Origin: Balanoglossus misakiensis
Taxonomy: Eukaryota > Hemichordata
NCBI GenBank assembly: GCA_040954595.2
Contig: CM082580.2
Coordinates: forward strand, 10,044,001-10,108,000
Reading direction: 5' to 3'
DNA: 64,000 nt
Under the pieces are notes generated by a model, which was not told the DNA's origin, did no database searches, and worked only from the letters and a program-made list of their open reading frames with translations. Positions within the stretch are counted from its first letter, which is position 1, and every line of letters starts with the position of its first letter. A program made the translations under genes and the position numbers. This document shows positions 1 through 13,992 of the stretch, one piece after another.

Positions 1-776
1 ACAACACTGTTTTATAGAAGAAAAACGTTGCACTTTACCATTATTCATGAATATGAAAGAATGAACAAACTTCTCAATTCCATATAGTTTTACCTTGTAT
101 TACCTATCACCTGAAATCTATGTTGTCACACACAGTATGAATTTTTAACTATACAATCATGGTATGTTAGTGACATGACACAGTTAGTGCAGTGACAATA
201 CTGTCAATCTTGGAGCACCTTCATCAAAAGTTCTCTCCGTCAAGATGAGCACTTCACAGCAGCGACTACTTCCTGAATTCACCTGAATCTGATAAGTTGT
301 GTGTAGTTATGTGTGTATGCAGTTTTCTGAATGGGATGTGGCAAAGACTGCAATGTCCGATGCAAGCAACACGTGTGTGACACCTGACGGAGAACTTTTG
401 ATAAAAGCTACTGACCAACGTTTATCTCAAGGACTCACAAAGTAACCAACCTTTTCCAACAAGGACAGAGCTGCTCTCTTAAGAGGAGATTTTGCCAAAA
501 TATGGGACAGAGGCGCTCTGGACATTGCGGAAAAAGCGTGACTTCTTTGTGAAAACCCCGTTTCCACATATTTCAATACAGTGAGCTTTTTTTTTTTCTT
601 ACAAGATGCGACAGAACAGCAAAGACAGAGACACAGACAACAAGTATAGAGAACAATGAAACGAAAGCTGACAGATTGTTAGGAAAATACACTGACAGTC
701 GGTTGTTTAGTTTTGGGTAAAAAAAAACACAGTACGTGCAGCACAAGTTCCACAATCACATCTCTCCTTCACTTAC

Positions 777-800
777 CACCAGCAACCTCATCATCATCAT
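777..800 (-). CDS. KIF17: Candidate 24-nt microexon of KIF17
   Basis: On the minus strand a pyrimidine-rich tract ending in AAAG is followed by 24 bases and then the strong donor GTAAGT. The length is a multiple of three. Entered in phase 1, as the upstream exon at 1589-1816 requires, it reads about NDDDEVAG, an acidic linker. The splice sites are real to the eye, but a 24-nt match with good sites can occur by chance in 1.6 kb of intron. I know of no conserved KIF17 segment that it matches. Confidence 0.3.
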
Positions 801-872
801 CTTTAGGAGGGAAAAGACAAAAGGGTGGAAACTGATTAGACTTGGCAGCAGAGCTTTGCCTGGGTTATGCAA

Positions 873-990
873 GGGGGGGGGGTGTTGGGATGGGATGGGA
901 TGGGATTTGTGGGGTCTGGGGTGGGTCATATACATGTATGGGTTAGGGTGGGTTGTGAGGGGTCTGGAATGGGTAATGCAGGGGCTGGGA
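873..990 (+). repeat. G-rich tract with G-quadruplex motif
   Basis: Ten consecutive G at 873-882 are followed by four GGG runs separated by AT dinucleotides at 887-904, and then by further GGG and GGGG runs to about 990. The 887-904 block fits the canonical G3-loop pattern for an intramolecular quadruplex. It lies on the non-template strand of the minus-strand kinesin gene, inside an intron. Confidence 0.7.
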
Positions 991-1588
991 CTATGGAGAA
1001 TCAAGTGACTGAGATTGCTTTTGCGAAGATTGGAGTTGTTACAAAGCAGAGACTGTGATTGGTTTCAAATGGATTGGAATACCCAGGGACTGACATTAAG
1101 AATAGTTTGAAATATGTTATACGGGGAAACGGTACCCTTATGAGAGCGATTTCACATAGGAGATATAAAACATAGACGGACGGGCTTGGAAGTGGGGTCT
1201 ATTTTGATGGATCTGGGGAATCAATTACTTTTGTGACTTTCACAGTATAAACCTGTAAATTTTCACAAAAGCTCATGCAGTTAACCAGTTTGAGTTTTGT
1301 CAGTGACCAGCCTTTATTTTGTCTTTCATGTCAACATTTTTAAGGACAAGTCATCTGACTTCTGAAAGAAAAGTGGCATGCATCCTTTTATATACATGTA
1401 ACAGACAACAACACAAAAACTTATACAAACTGTCAAGGAAAGAATCGTGTGTTTTAAATAATCTCCAAATACACATCAAACCTGACACACACATGGAACT
1501 CTATGGGACTTTGTATCTGCTGACAGATACACATACACATACTAACACAGACAGGATCAACAAGAGCAAGCGCGGTGGATGAACTTAC

Positions 1589-4227
<2,639 letters not shown>

Positions 4228-7200
4228 CTTGGATCTGAGGGGGATAAAAGGAAGGAGCCAGAGCTGTTTTAGTCAATTTTGAAAACATCAATCCGGTATC
4301 GTACATGTACGCGAACATGTACAATGTACTTCAGACTGAAATGAAACAATGCATGATGATAAAACGTGTACAATCTAAATACCACTGATGAGATATGTAC
4401 ATGTACATCTTTGGGTAAAATACCTTTATCAAGGACGCCTGATAAAGCTCTACATGTACTTTAGCCTACCAAGTGTGTTGTCAAGATCTCTATCTGAGTT
4501 ACGAATGTACAATATGCAATGCTTTCATCTACATGTATACATAAAAATTCCTGAAAAATGTAAAAAAAAAGTCTGTAGTCTGGGGGCTTTCAGAACAGCT
4601 CAGAGGTGAATAGATCTTTATGCTGCCTTCAAACACAAGGATAATTCTTGAAGACCAAAACCACATGTAAATTATCACACAAGAGAGACAATGTGGGTTT
4701 AAACACATGACCTTTGATGACGTCAACTACACAAGCAATTAAATGGGATGTTACCAAGAGCAACAATACGCAAAGCTAATCTGAACTTATCACATGAAAG
4801 GCCAACATCAATGAGCCTGGATATACATGTATTTACCCAGAGAGAAATCTGCAGACTTGAGTCTAGATTCCACTGGGCATCTGAATACAAAGGCACTGTT
4901 GATCTGCCATTTTATCTTGCGCATGTACATGTACAATTCTTTGGTGTGCAAGTTAGCGATAGTAATCAATAGCTGTCTACCTCTTTCACAAAATTCCTAT
5001 TGATCCTGTTCACAGTTCTATTATACTGTTGCCTCTGTTACTACACTCATAAGTTAAAACTATTTCAGTTGAACTAGTGTCACAATGATTTCGCGCCAGC
5101 GTTTGTACAGGTACAAGATCTAAGGTACAAATGTATATGGACTGAATGCATTAACTTTATTTGACATTACCATGGCGATAGGAAAGCGATATGACTGTTT
5201 GTTGGAACCACCTTTCTGTCATGTAGTTGTTTGGTCTAATAGACCAAACAAATCTTTGTAAATTTTAGTCATTTATTGCACTATAAGTATAACTACACGT
5301 ACAGCTTTCAATAATTCTCTTATATAAGCCTAAGGAATGCACAGTTCCATTTTGTTCCCACGCACAGTACTGTAATCCACTCTACTTTTGTGAAATCCAT
5401 AAACACTGCCGTCATAGCTACAGACAAATGTGCACTAACATAATATACAGGTAGGCTTCCTTTCATTTCTTGAGTGTTTCTGAATTCATTTCATGAACAC
5501 AATGATTGAACAACATTTTCCATCTCCAAGCAACAACTATTGATTGACTTAAGGCCCAAAATGGGAGATTGCAGGCTACTTTACAAGTATCGAATTTGTG
5601 TTTTGTTTGTTTATTAAAACCAGACACTGAGAGAGGATAAAAACAACTTATTCCAGCTATAATTTGTTTCTTTAATAACATAACTACACTACAGTACAAT
5701 TTTATCAAATTAAAGCTCTATACATTGGCCTCTGGCTGAATTGAGTGATAGCTTCAAAATGCAATTAAAAGAATATTTGTTCAACACCAATATTACTGTT
5801 TCAGTTTCAATAAATCTAATTTCTCTGAGTTATTTTAGGAACTTGTTGAATTAACGTAACTTCAAATAGTATGAAATTGCATTAAAGTTTATACAAATTG
5901 AATTATTATGTACATTTGAGTCTTAGATTATGCACATAGTTTGGTAAATGGGAGCGTGTGGCTATTTACAATTAATGGAGTTTACAATGGCTATGACACC
6001 GTCACAGTAAAATCATCACAGGGTCACATACATATAAATGCTTTTTAAAATGAATGATGTATTTATAGAACTGGGGGGTTCCATGAGGGGGAATAAACTA
6101 CAGATATCAAAATGTATGTTTCATTTAATGATGGAAATAGACGCATGTCCGGAAAATTACATCATTTGAGTTTGTTGTGGCACTCCTACATCTTGTATAC
6201 ATTTGTAGTTCCATAGTATTAGTACATAACAACTGAATAATTGCCATCAAATAAACATATACAAAAAGGGCCCCAAGCACACTTTCACAAATTTGTATGT
6301 ATTTCTATTTAGATGGAATTGTAAAATTGATAAAAAAAATACTGCAAACTTTAAAAAGAATGCCATTTAGCAACACTTCAAATGTACCCTTATATATCTT
6401 TCTGGTCACACTTTCCAAACAAAGATTGGAATGTAATTTACAGATACTTTAGCAACTAATAAATATTAACTACTTCTAATGATGTACTTTGGTCAAACCA
6501 ACATTCGATCCATGGGCAGGCATGGCAATATTTACAACACCTAGGAAATATTTTATTAAAATTCAATTGAGATAACCACACTGTAAGCACATATTAAATT
6601 CCCAAAGCAGACACTAATTTTCTACTTTTGTTGACTGTTGAAGATTGGAGCTACTTTAGAATGCATTCGCTATGCGTAGAGGTTACAGTGTGAAACTACC
6701 GGTAGCTGCAAATTCAAGTTAATCAATAAAATCGTGCCACAACCAGGATGCTATGTGATAATGTGGCCCCTGGTGAGCCAGGGTCACTGAATAGTGTTGA
6801 TAAATTTCATTTGACAGTGTAATCATTTACCTAGGATACAAGACTAAGGAATGATGTTTAAGATTCTTCACATTTATCTTTTTTTAATATTCAGTCTAAA
6901 TCTATGAGTATGAAGCATAAATTGACAGTTTTAATTAAACAGCCATAAATTTTACCACTATCTACACAATAAATCTGACATGCATCTAATATGTTGTGTT
7001 GTATCAAACACATTACACATGATGGGAGGAGTCCTTGGAATGATTCATCACTGCAGCACTGAAACCTTATTGTTGTACAAATACAGGTTTTCCTCCAGAG
7101 GCCGAATGACATCCTGTCACTGGTCACCTCACAGACATACCCTTATTTTTGGATTGCCTATTTCACACTTGATATTATTCCACATTTCAGTAATATCCAC

Positions 7201-8053
7201 TATATCTAATTAGCTAATGATAGCATCATTCGTAGTGTCTCTCTGCTATTATCATCAAACAAGAAAACTTCAGGGCCCCGTCAATGTCGTCTACAGAATG
7301 GAATGTTATTGAATACTTGGCATGTCACACCAGTTACAACAATGGCTGCCAGTTGACTACCGATGGATAAACTCCCGGCCTGCCATCATTCCCGTAGAAA
7401 TTCATTCATCAAAAAAAAGTGGCCAGACAAATTCAAAGCCCCTACTTACGTAGAACCACCAGGGTAACTGCCGAATTTCAGAAAGGGAAACATTTTGATG
7501 AATGGAGGAGCCACAGGATGCCAGGAGGAAACCCACTGCCTTCATCACCACTGTTCTATTATTGTAATTATGCATGAAATCATCCGTCACAAACTGGTGA
7601 TGTCATCGAGAGATGCTGCCCTCGTATGTTAGCGGCATTCCACAGCAAGGCTATTGAATACAGTATCCACTTTCATTGATGGTAATACCAGCATGAGACG
7701 TGTCAGACCAGCTGTCAGAACTAGCTTCACATTGTGTATATGGTTACTATGAACTTCAATATGCATATCAGGATCGGAATCATTGTGATGTTTAAAAAAA
7801 ATTCAAAAGCCCCTGTCATGATACAAATTAATATTTGAAATTAATCAGTGGCAATACACGTACAACAAAATATATTCATAGTGTTACTGAAAATTTTCAG
7901 AAGCTGCTCATTTTTAAGTAGGTAATAAACTTTTTTATATTCATTAGGATGTCATTAGTTGCTAGTTACATGTACTTCCTTTTTCATCAGATTAAAAAAA
8001 AAAAGAAATAGACTAGTGTTACATGTGTACATTTCTGTTTTGATGGCCAAACT
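4228..8053. other. Upstream region of KIF17: probable 5' UTR intron, no coding exon seen
   Basis: An acceptor immediately 5' of the KIF17 start codon implies that this is a 5' UTR intron. The sequence is AT-rich with no exon-like open frame on either strand. It carries several ACATGTAC motifs and one perfect 25-bp palindrome at 5227-5251. The 5' UTR exon may lie farther up: minus-strand donors with good consensus occur at about 9207 and 9968, but neither can be assigned without transcripts. Confidence 0.5.
5227..5251. repeat. Perfect 25-bp palindrome
   Basis: Two 12-base arms, TTGTTTGGTCTA and its exact reverse complement, flank a single A. It could extrude as a hairpin or be the relic of a small inverted element. 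No function is evident. Confidence 0.75.
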
Positions 8054-8747
8054 CAGGGTTCTCCACGGGGGGTTTTTGAGGGGCGGCCCGCCCCTCTGTT
8101 TTTTGCGGCCGCCCCTCTGTCGTATGTGCCGCCCCTGCATTTGACAACACCGCCCCTTTGTTTTACCCGGTAGAAAACAAAGCTCGCGCGTTGTGGTTTA
8201 AAGTGTTACTAGCGTCTTTTGGGGGTGGACGTGAACAAAATGGTCGTTCACGCTTTGTCATGCACCATAGTGACACTTTGCATGGCAAATGGAAACCGTT
8301 TCACACATTCGGAAATGATGTCAGTCGAACGTTCCAGAGAAAAACGATCGTGTTATCGACATGACCTAATTACGTGACCTTTGACAGTATGCGTCCTTCC
8401 TTCACTTTGTAAACCCGGAAGACAGCAAAGTTTTCACTGGACATTTTCATGACAGCGACTTCAACAATGATTACGATTTTTGGGGGTTTCATTGACTACA
8501 ATTTTATACCGATCAAGGCCATTAGTAATCCCGACCCTGACAACGACTTTGGAGCCGATGTCGAGAGCGGGTGGTCGCGCGCGCGATCGGGGACCCAGCC
8601 AACTGCATTGAGCTGTGGACGCGATGTACGCGCACGGTCGCGGTCAGTCGAGTCGATGTTAATTTTATGCAAATGATATGCTAATAATATGTTAATTTTT
8701 ATGTAAATTATCCGCCCCTGTTAATTTTCAAAGCGTGGAGAACCCTG
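8054..8747. mobile_element. Non-autonomous DNA transposon (MITE-like), 694 bp
   Basis: The ends are a perfect 14-bp terminal inverted repeat: CAGGGTTCTCCACG at 8054-8067 and its reverse complement at 8734-8747. The sequence AAACT lies directly outside both ends (8049-8053 and 8748-8752), consistent with a target-site duplication of 5 bp. Inside the left end, CCGCCCCT occurs four times at 20-21 bp spacing (8088, 8109, 8129, 8150) and once near the right end (8712). No transposase is encoded; the short open frames inside do not resemble proteins. CAGGG termini are reminiscent of hAT elements, but those usually make 8-bp duplications, so the superfamily is left open. Confidence 0.8.
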
Positions 8748-10207
8748 AAACTGTATCAATCTGTACAGAGCCTGTCATACTCCTGCCAAACACTCACATT
8801 CAGATCACTGTTCATTTTTATTACATACGACGACTGAAAATAAGAGGAAAAGTCCCACTGAGGCCCCTAATTATTCAGTGATCGGCGTCACATTATGTAT
8901 GTATAAGTTTCCGGACTGAAATCTTGAAGAAATATTGCCATTTGGCCAAACTGAGTATTCTCGTACAGCTTGTCAGAATAAAAATTATATGCGTGACACC
9001 AGTAAAATAAGAAATAAATCTGCGAAGTTGACACGAAAATCCCTCTGATATTTTCTGTAAAATTCGAAATATTCTCGAATTTCTTCCGAAATTCTTCGGC
9101 AGGTGCAACCTCGAAACGGAACTACAAACGAATAATTCAGAAAAACCTCATTGCAAATTTTACAGACACGCATATTTTAAAGGACGACTAACATATTACC
9201 CACTCACCTGTTATTCTTTTATTTCAGCTGGTTTTAATTTGTGTAATACTATCCGCTCGTTTGGATACCGTCTTGTAGTGTTACACAGGTATACAGGTAG
9301 CAATGCACACCTGACGAAAATAATGTTGTTGTCGCGACGATAAACACACCGGTAAACCCAAACAAACTCACGTCATCTGTCGTCTTGTGGTTCAAAACAC
9401 TCCTACATAACATTGAACGGCCCTTCTGGTCCCACCGAAATGAAATGATAACGTTCCCTCTGTTGTTTCAGGTAAACAGTGAAGTCGACATCATAGTGAC
9501 AAGAACAGCTAACAGGGTCTTCAGTCAGCCATTTTGGGAACTAAGAAATATTCTCACTTGGTCGAGGATGAATTAATTACACAATACAAGTTCTTTAAAA
9601 TAATTAGATTTGTTTAAAATAATACATTTAGTTCCATGAATACTTTTGATATAAATATAAAAATGGGGCAATATAGTTGACTTTTTATCCCAGAGTATTA
9701 AAATTATGCGTATTTTTCATCGTTAGCAATTTCACAAGCGAACGAGGTCGATTGACGTCATTAACTTCTTAGGCATAACCATTCATGAAAAGGGGAGGCA
9801 AAGGTCTCTACCGGACCAGACCCTAACATATAACATCACAATTATGGAGACACTTTAATTAAATATCATAATTAGCTAAGGAAAAAAACGATTTCTGTTT
9901 ATTTATCAAATTAACCTACATTAAAACGTATGCCCACTGTTAAAAATAGGGGAATACAAATACTTACACGGTATATATTTTGCTTTTTTTCTATTTTAGT
10001 TAAAAAGTTATCCGAATGAGTTTCTCTCACAGTTACCATAGTTACAGAGACTCGGGGATGTTACTTTCGCCTCGGCACGGCGTAGACACACGTTAAAAGT
10101 TAGAACTTATAGTTCTTGTAAATGGTACAGTCTGCCATGGTCACCTGATTAAAGGTCGTCGATATCGTCAGCTGATCACGTAATCCTCAATCAGCTGGCA
10201 GTCGAAA
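8748..10207. other. Head-to-head intergenic region KIF17/HSD17B14
   Basis: This holds the presumed promoters of both divergent genes. No coding exon is apparent. Two minus-strand splice-donor-like sites (about 9207 and 9968) could close a KIF17 5' UTR exon. A near-consensus RFX X-box is listed separately at 10032-10045. Confidence 0.5.
10032..10045. promoter_or_regulatory. Candidate RFX X-box
   Basis: GTTACC-AT-AGTTAC fits the X-box pattern GTNRCC-N(0-3)-RGYAAC with one mismatch, in the second half-site. RFX factors activate ciliary genes, and KIF17 is such a gene. It lies upstream of KIF17, although 5.8 kb from the start codon because of the presumed 5' UTR intron, and 163 bp upstream of the HSD17B14 start codon. 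Whether it is used is inference. Confidence 0.35.
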
Positions 10208-12863
10208 ATGGCATCTGTTCCAGCCAGACTTCGATATGGAGATAAAGTTGCCATCGTAACTGGAGGATCTAAAGGGATTGGCGAAGGGGTCGTACGGGTA
10301 TTTGGTAAGTAAGTTTTCAACAGCGACTTTGGCAGATATTATTGCGATTGTGTCCGATGTTCCCCACACAACACCGGGGGACAGGGGCGGTGTCCCTCGT
10401 CTTCGCCAGCCGTGACAATATAGCGCTGTCAATGTCACGAGACTTGCCGTAGGTATTAAATATTCCAGGGTACAGTTTTTGAATTAACTTGCTTTCTATG
10501 TTTTCCGTTCCCGATCATGCCGATCTTCAAAAATGTACCAAGAAAACTTTACCATAAAATACAATTATGCCATAAATTTTATTCCAATGTAAACAAATAA
10601 AACGCCCCTCGACTCACGCACTCTTGCAGAAACTTGAAGATTGAACGTATAAGGTTAATAAAAAGTTTACAAGCAAGAAGACATGACTGGTTGCTGGTAC
10701 ACTGTGCACGCATAGCCTAATAATGCTTAGAACTAATGGGAGCAATTTGATATGGGGGAGGGGTAGTACCTTTATAGGAGATTACAATCACAGGAATTCA
10801 GCAACAATACTCATTGTTTTTATCTTTCTATTTTTTTCCCCCATCAATAGTTCAGAATGGAGCAAAAGTAGTGTTTTGTGCAAGGGGAGGTAAGATAACA
10901 ACTTCTTGTCATACACTGACCAATTTCAACTTCATGATTACCAGTACTTATATGGACCTAACTCCACACAGTGTCATTGAATACAAAAACAAGCACACAA
11001 CAAACTTGATGCAGATAATGCACATATTTAATTACTTTTATATGGAGTACATGCCAAAACATGGCTGTGTTAATTGCATGAAACTGCTCATGTTTTTGAG
11101 GCAAAGTCAGCAATGTCAATTAGCAATTGTGCAATATTTATTTCTAAACATGATATTCATTTTCAGTTGATGATGGAAAGAAATTAGAATCAGACGTCAA
11201 TGCTAGTGGGCCTGGAGAGAGTTTCTTTATACAGTGTGACGTCACCAAAGAAGATGATATCAAAGTAATTATTCATGATGTGCTTTGTGGATTTTATTTT
11301 TATCTTCTTTTGTGACTTGCTGGTATGTAACGCCCCTGGAAGCCAGTCACATGACCCAATATGCTATTGTGATAGGCAGCCATTCTCTGAAATTTGCATA
11401 TCAATAAATTTGCTGATAAAAATATGAACACATTAGAATTATGCTTAGTCCAAGATAAAAATAGAAATATGTAAAAGATCTAGCTTATCAGAAATTTTTA
11501 AATCAATTTCAGAATGTTGTCGACAAGACGATAGAAAAATATGGACAGCTGGACTGTTTAGTGAACAATGCTGGTGCACGTAAGTTGAAACATGAGATAT
11601 GTCTTTCTTGTTAAATAATGCAGTGTAACATTTTCAGTGACAACTAACTGTTATTCAAATTTGTTTTTGTACAGTATCCTACCTGAGATTCTGATGCTTT
11701 CTAATTTAACTATATCTTTTTCTCTGTATTCTAGATCCCCCTGAAGAGCAGATTGATGACATCACAGCAGACCATTTCAGAAACTTGTTCAATTTAAATC
11801 TCATAAATTACTTTTTATTCAGCAAGGTGAGATGTCAAATATAAATGACTTGTAATTATCTTTTGAGCAATCATGGGAAAAGTTATCATTAATACCCACT
11901 TCTTATTTTTGATCTCTTTCAGTACGCGCTTCCTCATTTAAGAAAAACAAAAGGTAATATCATAAATATGTCGAGTCTTGTCGCAAAGATTGGCCAACTC
12001 CACGCAATACCATACGTCACGACTAAAGTAAGTAACACTCTGCATTGATAGTGTGTCGTATGTAACAGTTGTATGCCGGACAGAATCAGTGAATAAACTG
12101 GTAGCAGATTTTTCCATTTTCTGCTTACAAATACCACCTTCTTAACCTGCCCCTCCCTCTCCCCCCCCCCTCCATTCTCACCTGTTTGATCTCTTCCAGG
12201 GAGCTATAGATGCATTTACAAGAGCACTTGCGGTAGACGAAGCTAAACATGGAGTCAGAGTGAACAGGTCAGTGGATGATAACGTATAAAACTCCCTTGA
12301 TTTTAATTACAAAAAGTTACAAACACAAGCTAAGGTCATTCAAAAGGCAAATATCAGCTCTGACTGGAATCAAATGATCATTAATATCTTCCCACACGTG
12401 CAAGAATTGTTTGTATGATCTCTCTATAATTTCTTTGGATGTTTCCCTATTGTTTTGCAGCGTTTCCCCCGGCAACATCTGGACACCAATGTGGAAGGAT
12501 CTTGCGGATGCATCTGCCAATCCAGAGGCCATGATAAAGGGTGGTGCAGAGGCTCAGGTAATCACATGGGAATAAATTGCACAGTGTAACTCAGTGGTTC
12601 TTTGCTTTGCAATGAATACTGTGAATTGAATAGTACAATCAATTTAATCACTCATTGGAACTCAGTGCTGAAATCTTTTTTGAAAATCACTCTTCCAGTT
12701 GAATGGCAGATTTGGAACGTTGGAAGAATCAGGGCAGATGTGTCTGTTTTTGGCAGCAGAGGCTACTTTCTGTACGGGTAATGACTTGCTACTCACTGGC
12801 GGCGCTGAACTCAACTATGGTTGCAAAACTCAACTGAAGGAAAGAACCAACATCTATGAATAA
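10208..12863 (+). CDS. HSD17B14: 17-beta-hydroxysteroid dehydrogenase 14-like SDR
   Basis: A complete gene of nine exons: 10208-10304, 10851-10889, 11167-11264, 11513-11579, 11735-11826, 11923-12027, 12200-12267, 12461-12557 and 12699-12863. It encodes 275 aa, close to the roughly 270 aa of vertebrate HSD17B14 (DHRS10). This cytosolic classical SDR oxidises hydroxysteroids and some sugars with NAD+. Visible motifs are the cofactor loop TGGSKGIG (residues 18-25), NNAG (96-99), catalytic Ser149, Tyr162 and Lys166 (YVTTK), and SPGNIWTP after the active site. The C-terminal [13 protein letters not shown] resembles HSD17B14 specifically. All introns are GT-AG with consistent phases. The Met start has no competing upstream ATG in frame close by. 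Confidence in the subfamily is high; the substrate cannot be read from sequence. Confidence 0.95.
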
Positions 12864-12913
12864 CCAACTCGCACTGGGACACAAGCCAACATGGCTGATA
12901 TATGCATATTTTA

Positions 12914-12919
12914 AATAAA
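12914..12919 (+). terminator. Poly(A) signal AATAAA of the HSD17B14-like gene
   Basis: AATAAA lies 51 nt after the stop codon in AT-rich sequence, a normal position for a short 3' UTR. Confidence 0.6.
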
Positions 12920-13992
12920 CAGGAGCAGTCACATTTAACCTTTTAATGAGGATGGATAAGTTTGCAATTGTTATACAAGATTGGTGCTTATTTTCACCGG
13001 TACAAATCAAATATTTTTTTAATAGTATTTTAGTGCAATATATGTACATGTATTTGGAAAGACGATGTTATAAAAAACTTTTCTATTCAATTCCTGTTCA
13101 CTTTAGAATACACCCTTATCACTATACCATTCATTATGCCATCAAAATATGCTTCAGAGATACAGCCAAGATCAGTATTCTGATAGAAATTTGTTTCCCA
13201 TGATTAAAGAACTGTACTCAGATTTTAGGTAATAATCTGATGTGTTTAACTTTTTGTAAATTCAAGTCAATTTCAAATGTACAATGTAACTTCAATGCAG
13301 GTGTGATTTTTGCGCACATGAATACATTTTATCAGATATTTTATGTTCTCAATTTAATGTAATCGGTTGTCATCTTGTAATTAAAAAAATCATAAAAATG
13401 CATTTGTTTTGTGTGTGTTAGTAAACGAAGGTCACGATTTGTGAAACTACTGAGGGCGCTAGCTGCCCCATACTGCAAAATATAAAGCAATGTGTTGGAT
13501 CTCAGATATTTTTGTGTTTAGTCAAATGTTTATACCAACTTGTGAACATATCAATTGCGAATATCAATATCAAATAAATATGTATGATATTCGCATATTT
13601 TTAGGTACAACTGGACTGAACCAGGAAGGGGAGGCGGTCATTACCAAAGAAGACAGTGGAGCTCCCACCCCCGACCTGTGCGCTTGTTACATGGCCTGCC
13701 CAAACAGCGACTGTCCCATTTTCGCACTAGTCATGGACAGCGCAATGCTATTATTTTGGTAAAGACACGGGTACGAATTTTACATGTAACGTTCAAACGA
13801 TTATTTGACTACTCCTGCTATAATCGGGTGACAATTGGCACTTTTTAAAAACCAAAGGTCATACATTTTTTTCATTGTTAGTCGGTTTTTGGATCTAAAG
13901 CGGTATATGGGTTGGTCAGGCGGATCACGTGACGGCAAGACACCGAGTTGCGCATTACCTTTCATCCATTGACTAATCGGAGCTATGTCGAA
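12920..13992. other. Intergenic region before gene A
   Basis: AT-rich intergenic DNA. An open frame at 13490-13762 has no recognisable domain, an ordinary composition and no supporting exon partners, so it was not accepted. The 150 bp before 13993 should hold the promoter of gene A. Confidence 0.5.

Larger units (their letters stand above)
1..1588. other. Intronic sequence downstream of the last visible KIF17 exon
   Basis: This stretch follows the donor of the last certain KIF17 exon (minus strand, donor at 1588), so it is most likely intron of that gene. I see no long coding exon for the kinesin stalk here. It holds a G-rich tract at 873-990, including a run of ten G, and one possible 24-nt microexon at 777-800, listed separately. 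The rest is AT-rich sequence without recognisable features. Confidence 0.6.

Noticed and set aside
8158-8676. Two open frames inside the small transposon
   Set aside because: Composition follows the GC-rich element body; no transposase motifs.
13490-13762. Open frame of 90 codons before gene A
   Set aside because: No domain, no splice partners and no similarity to gene A-C exons; likely chance in AT-rich intergenic DNA.
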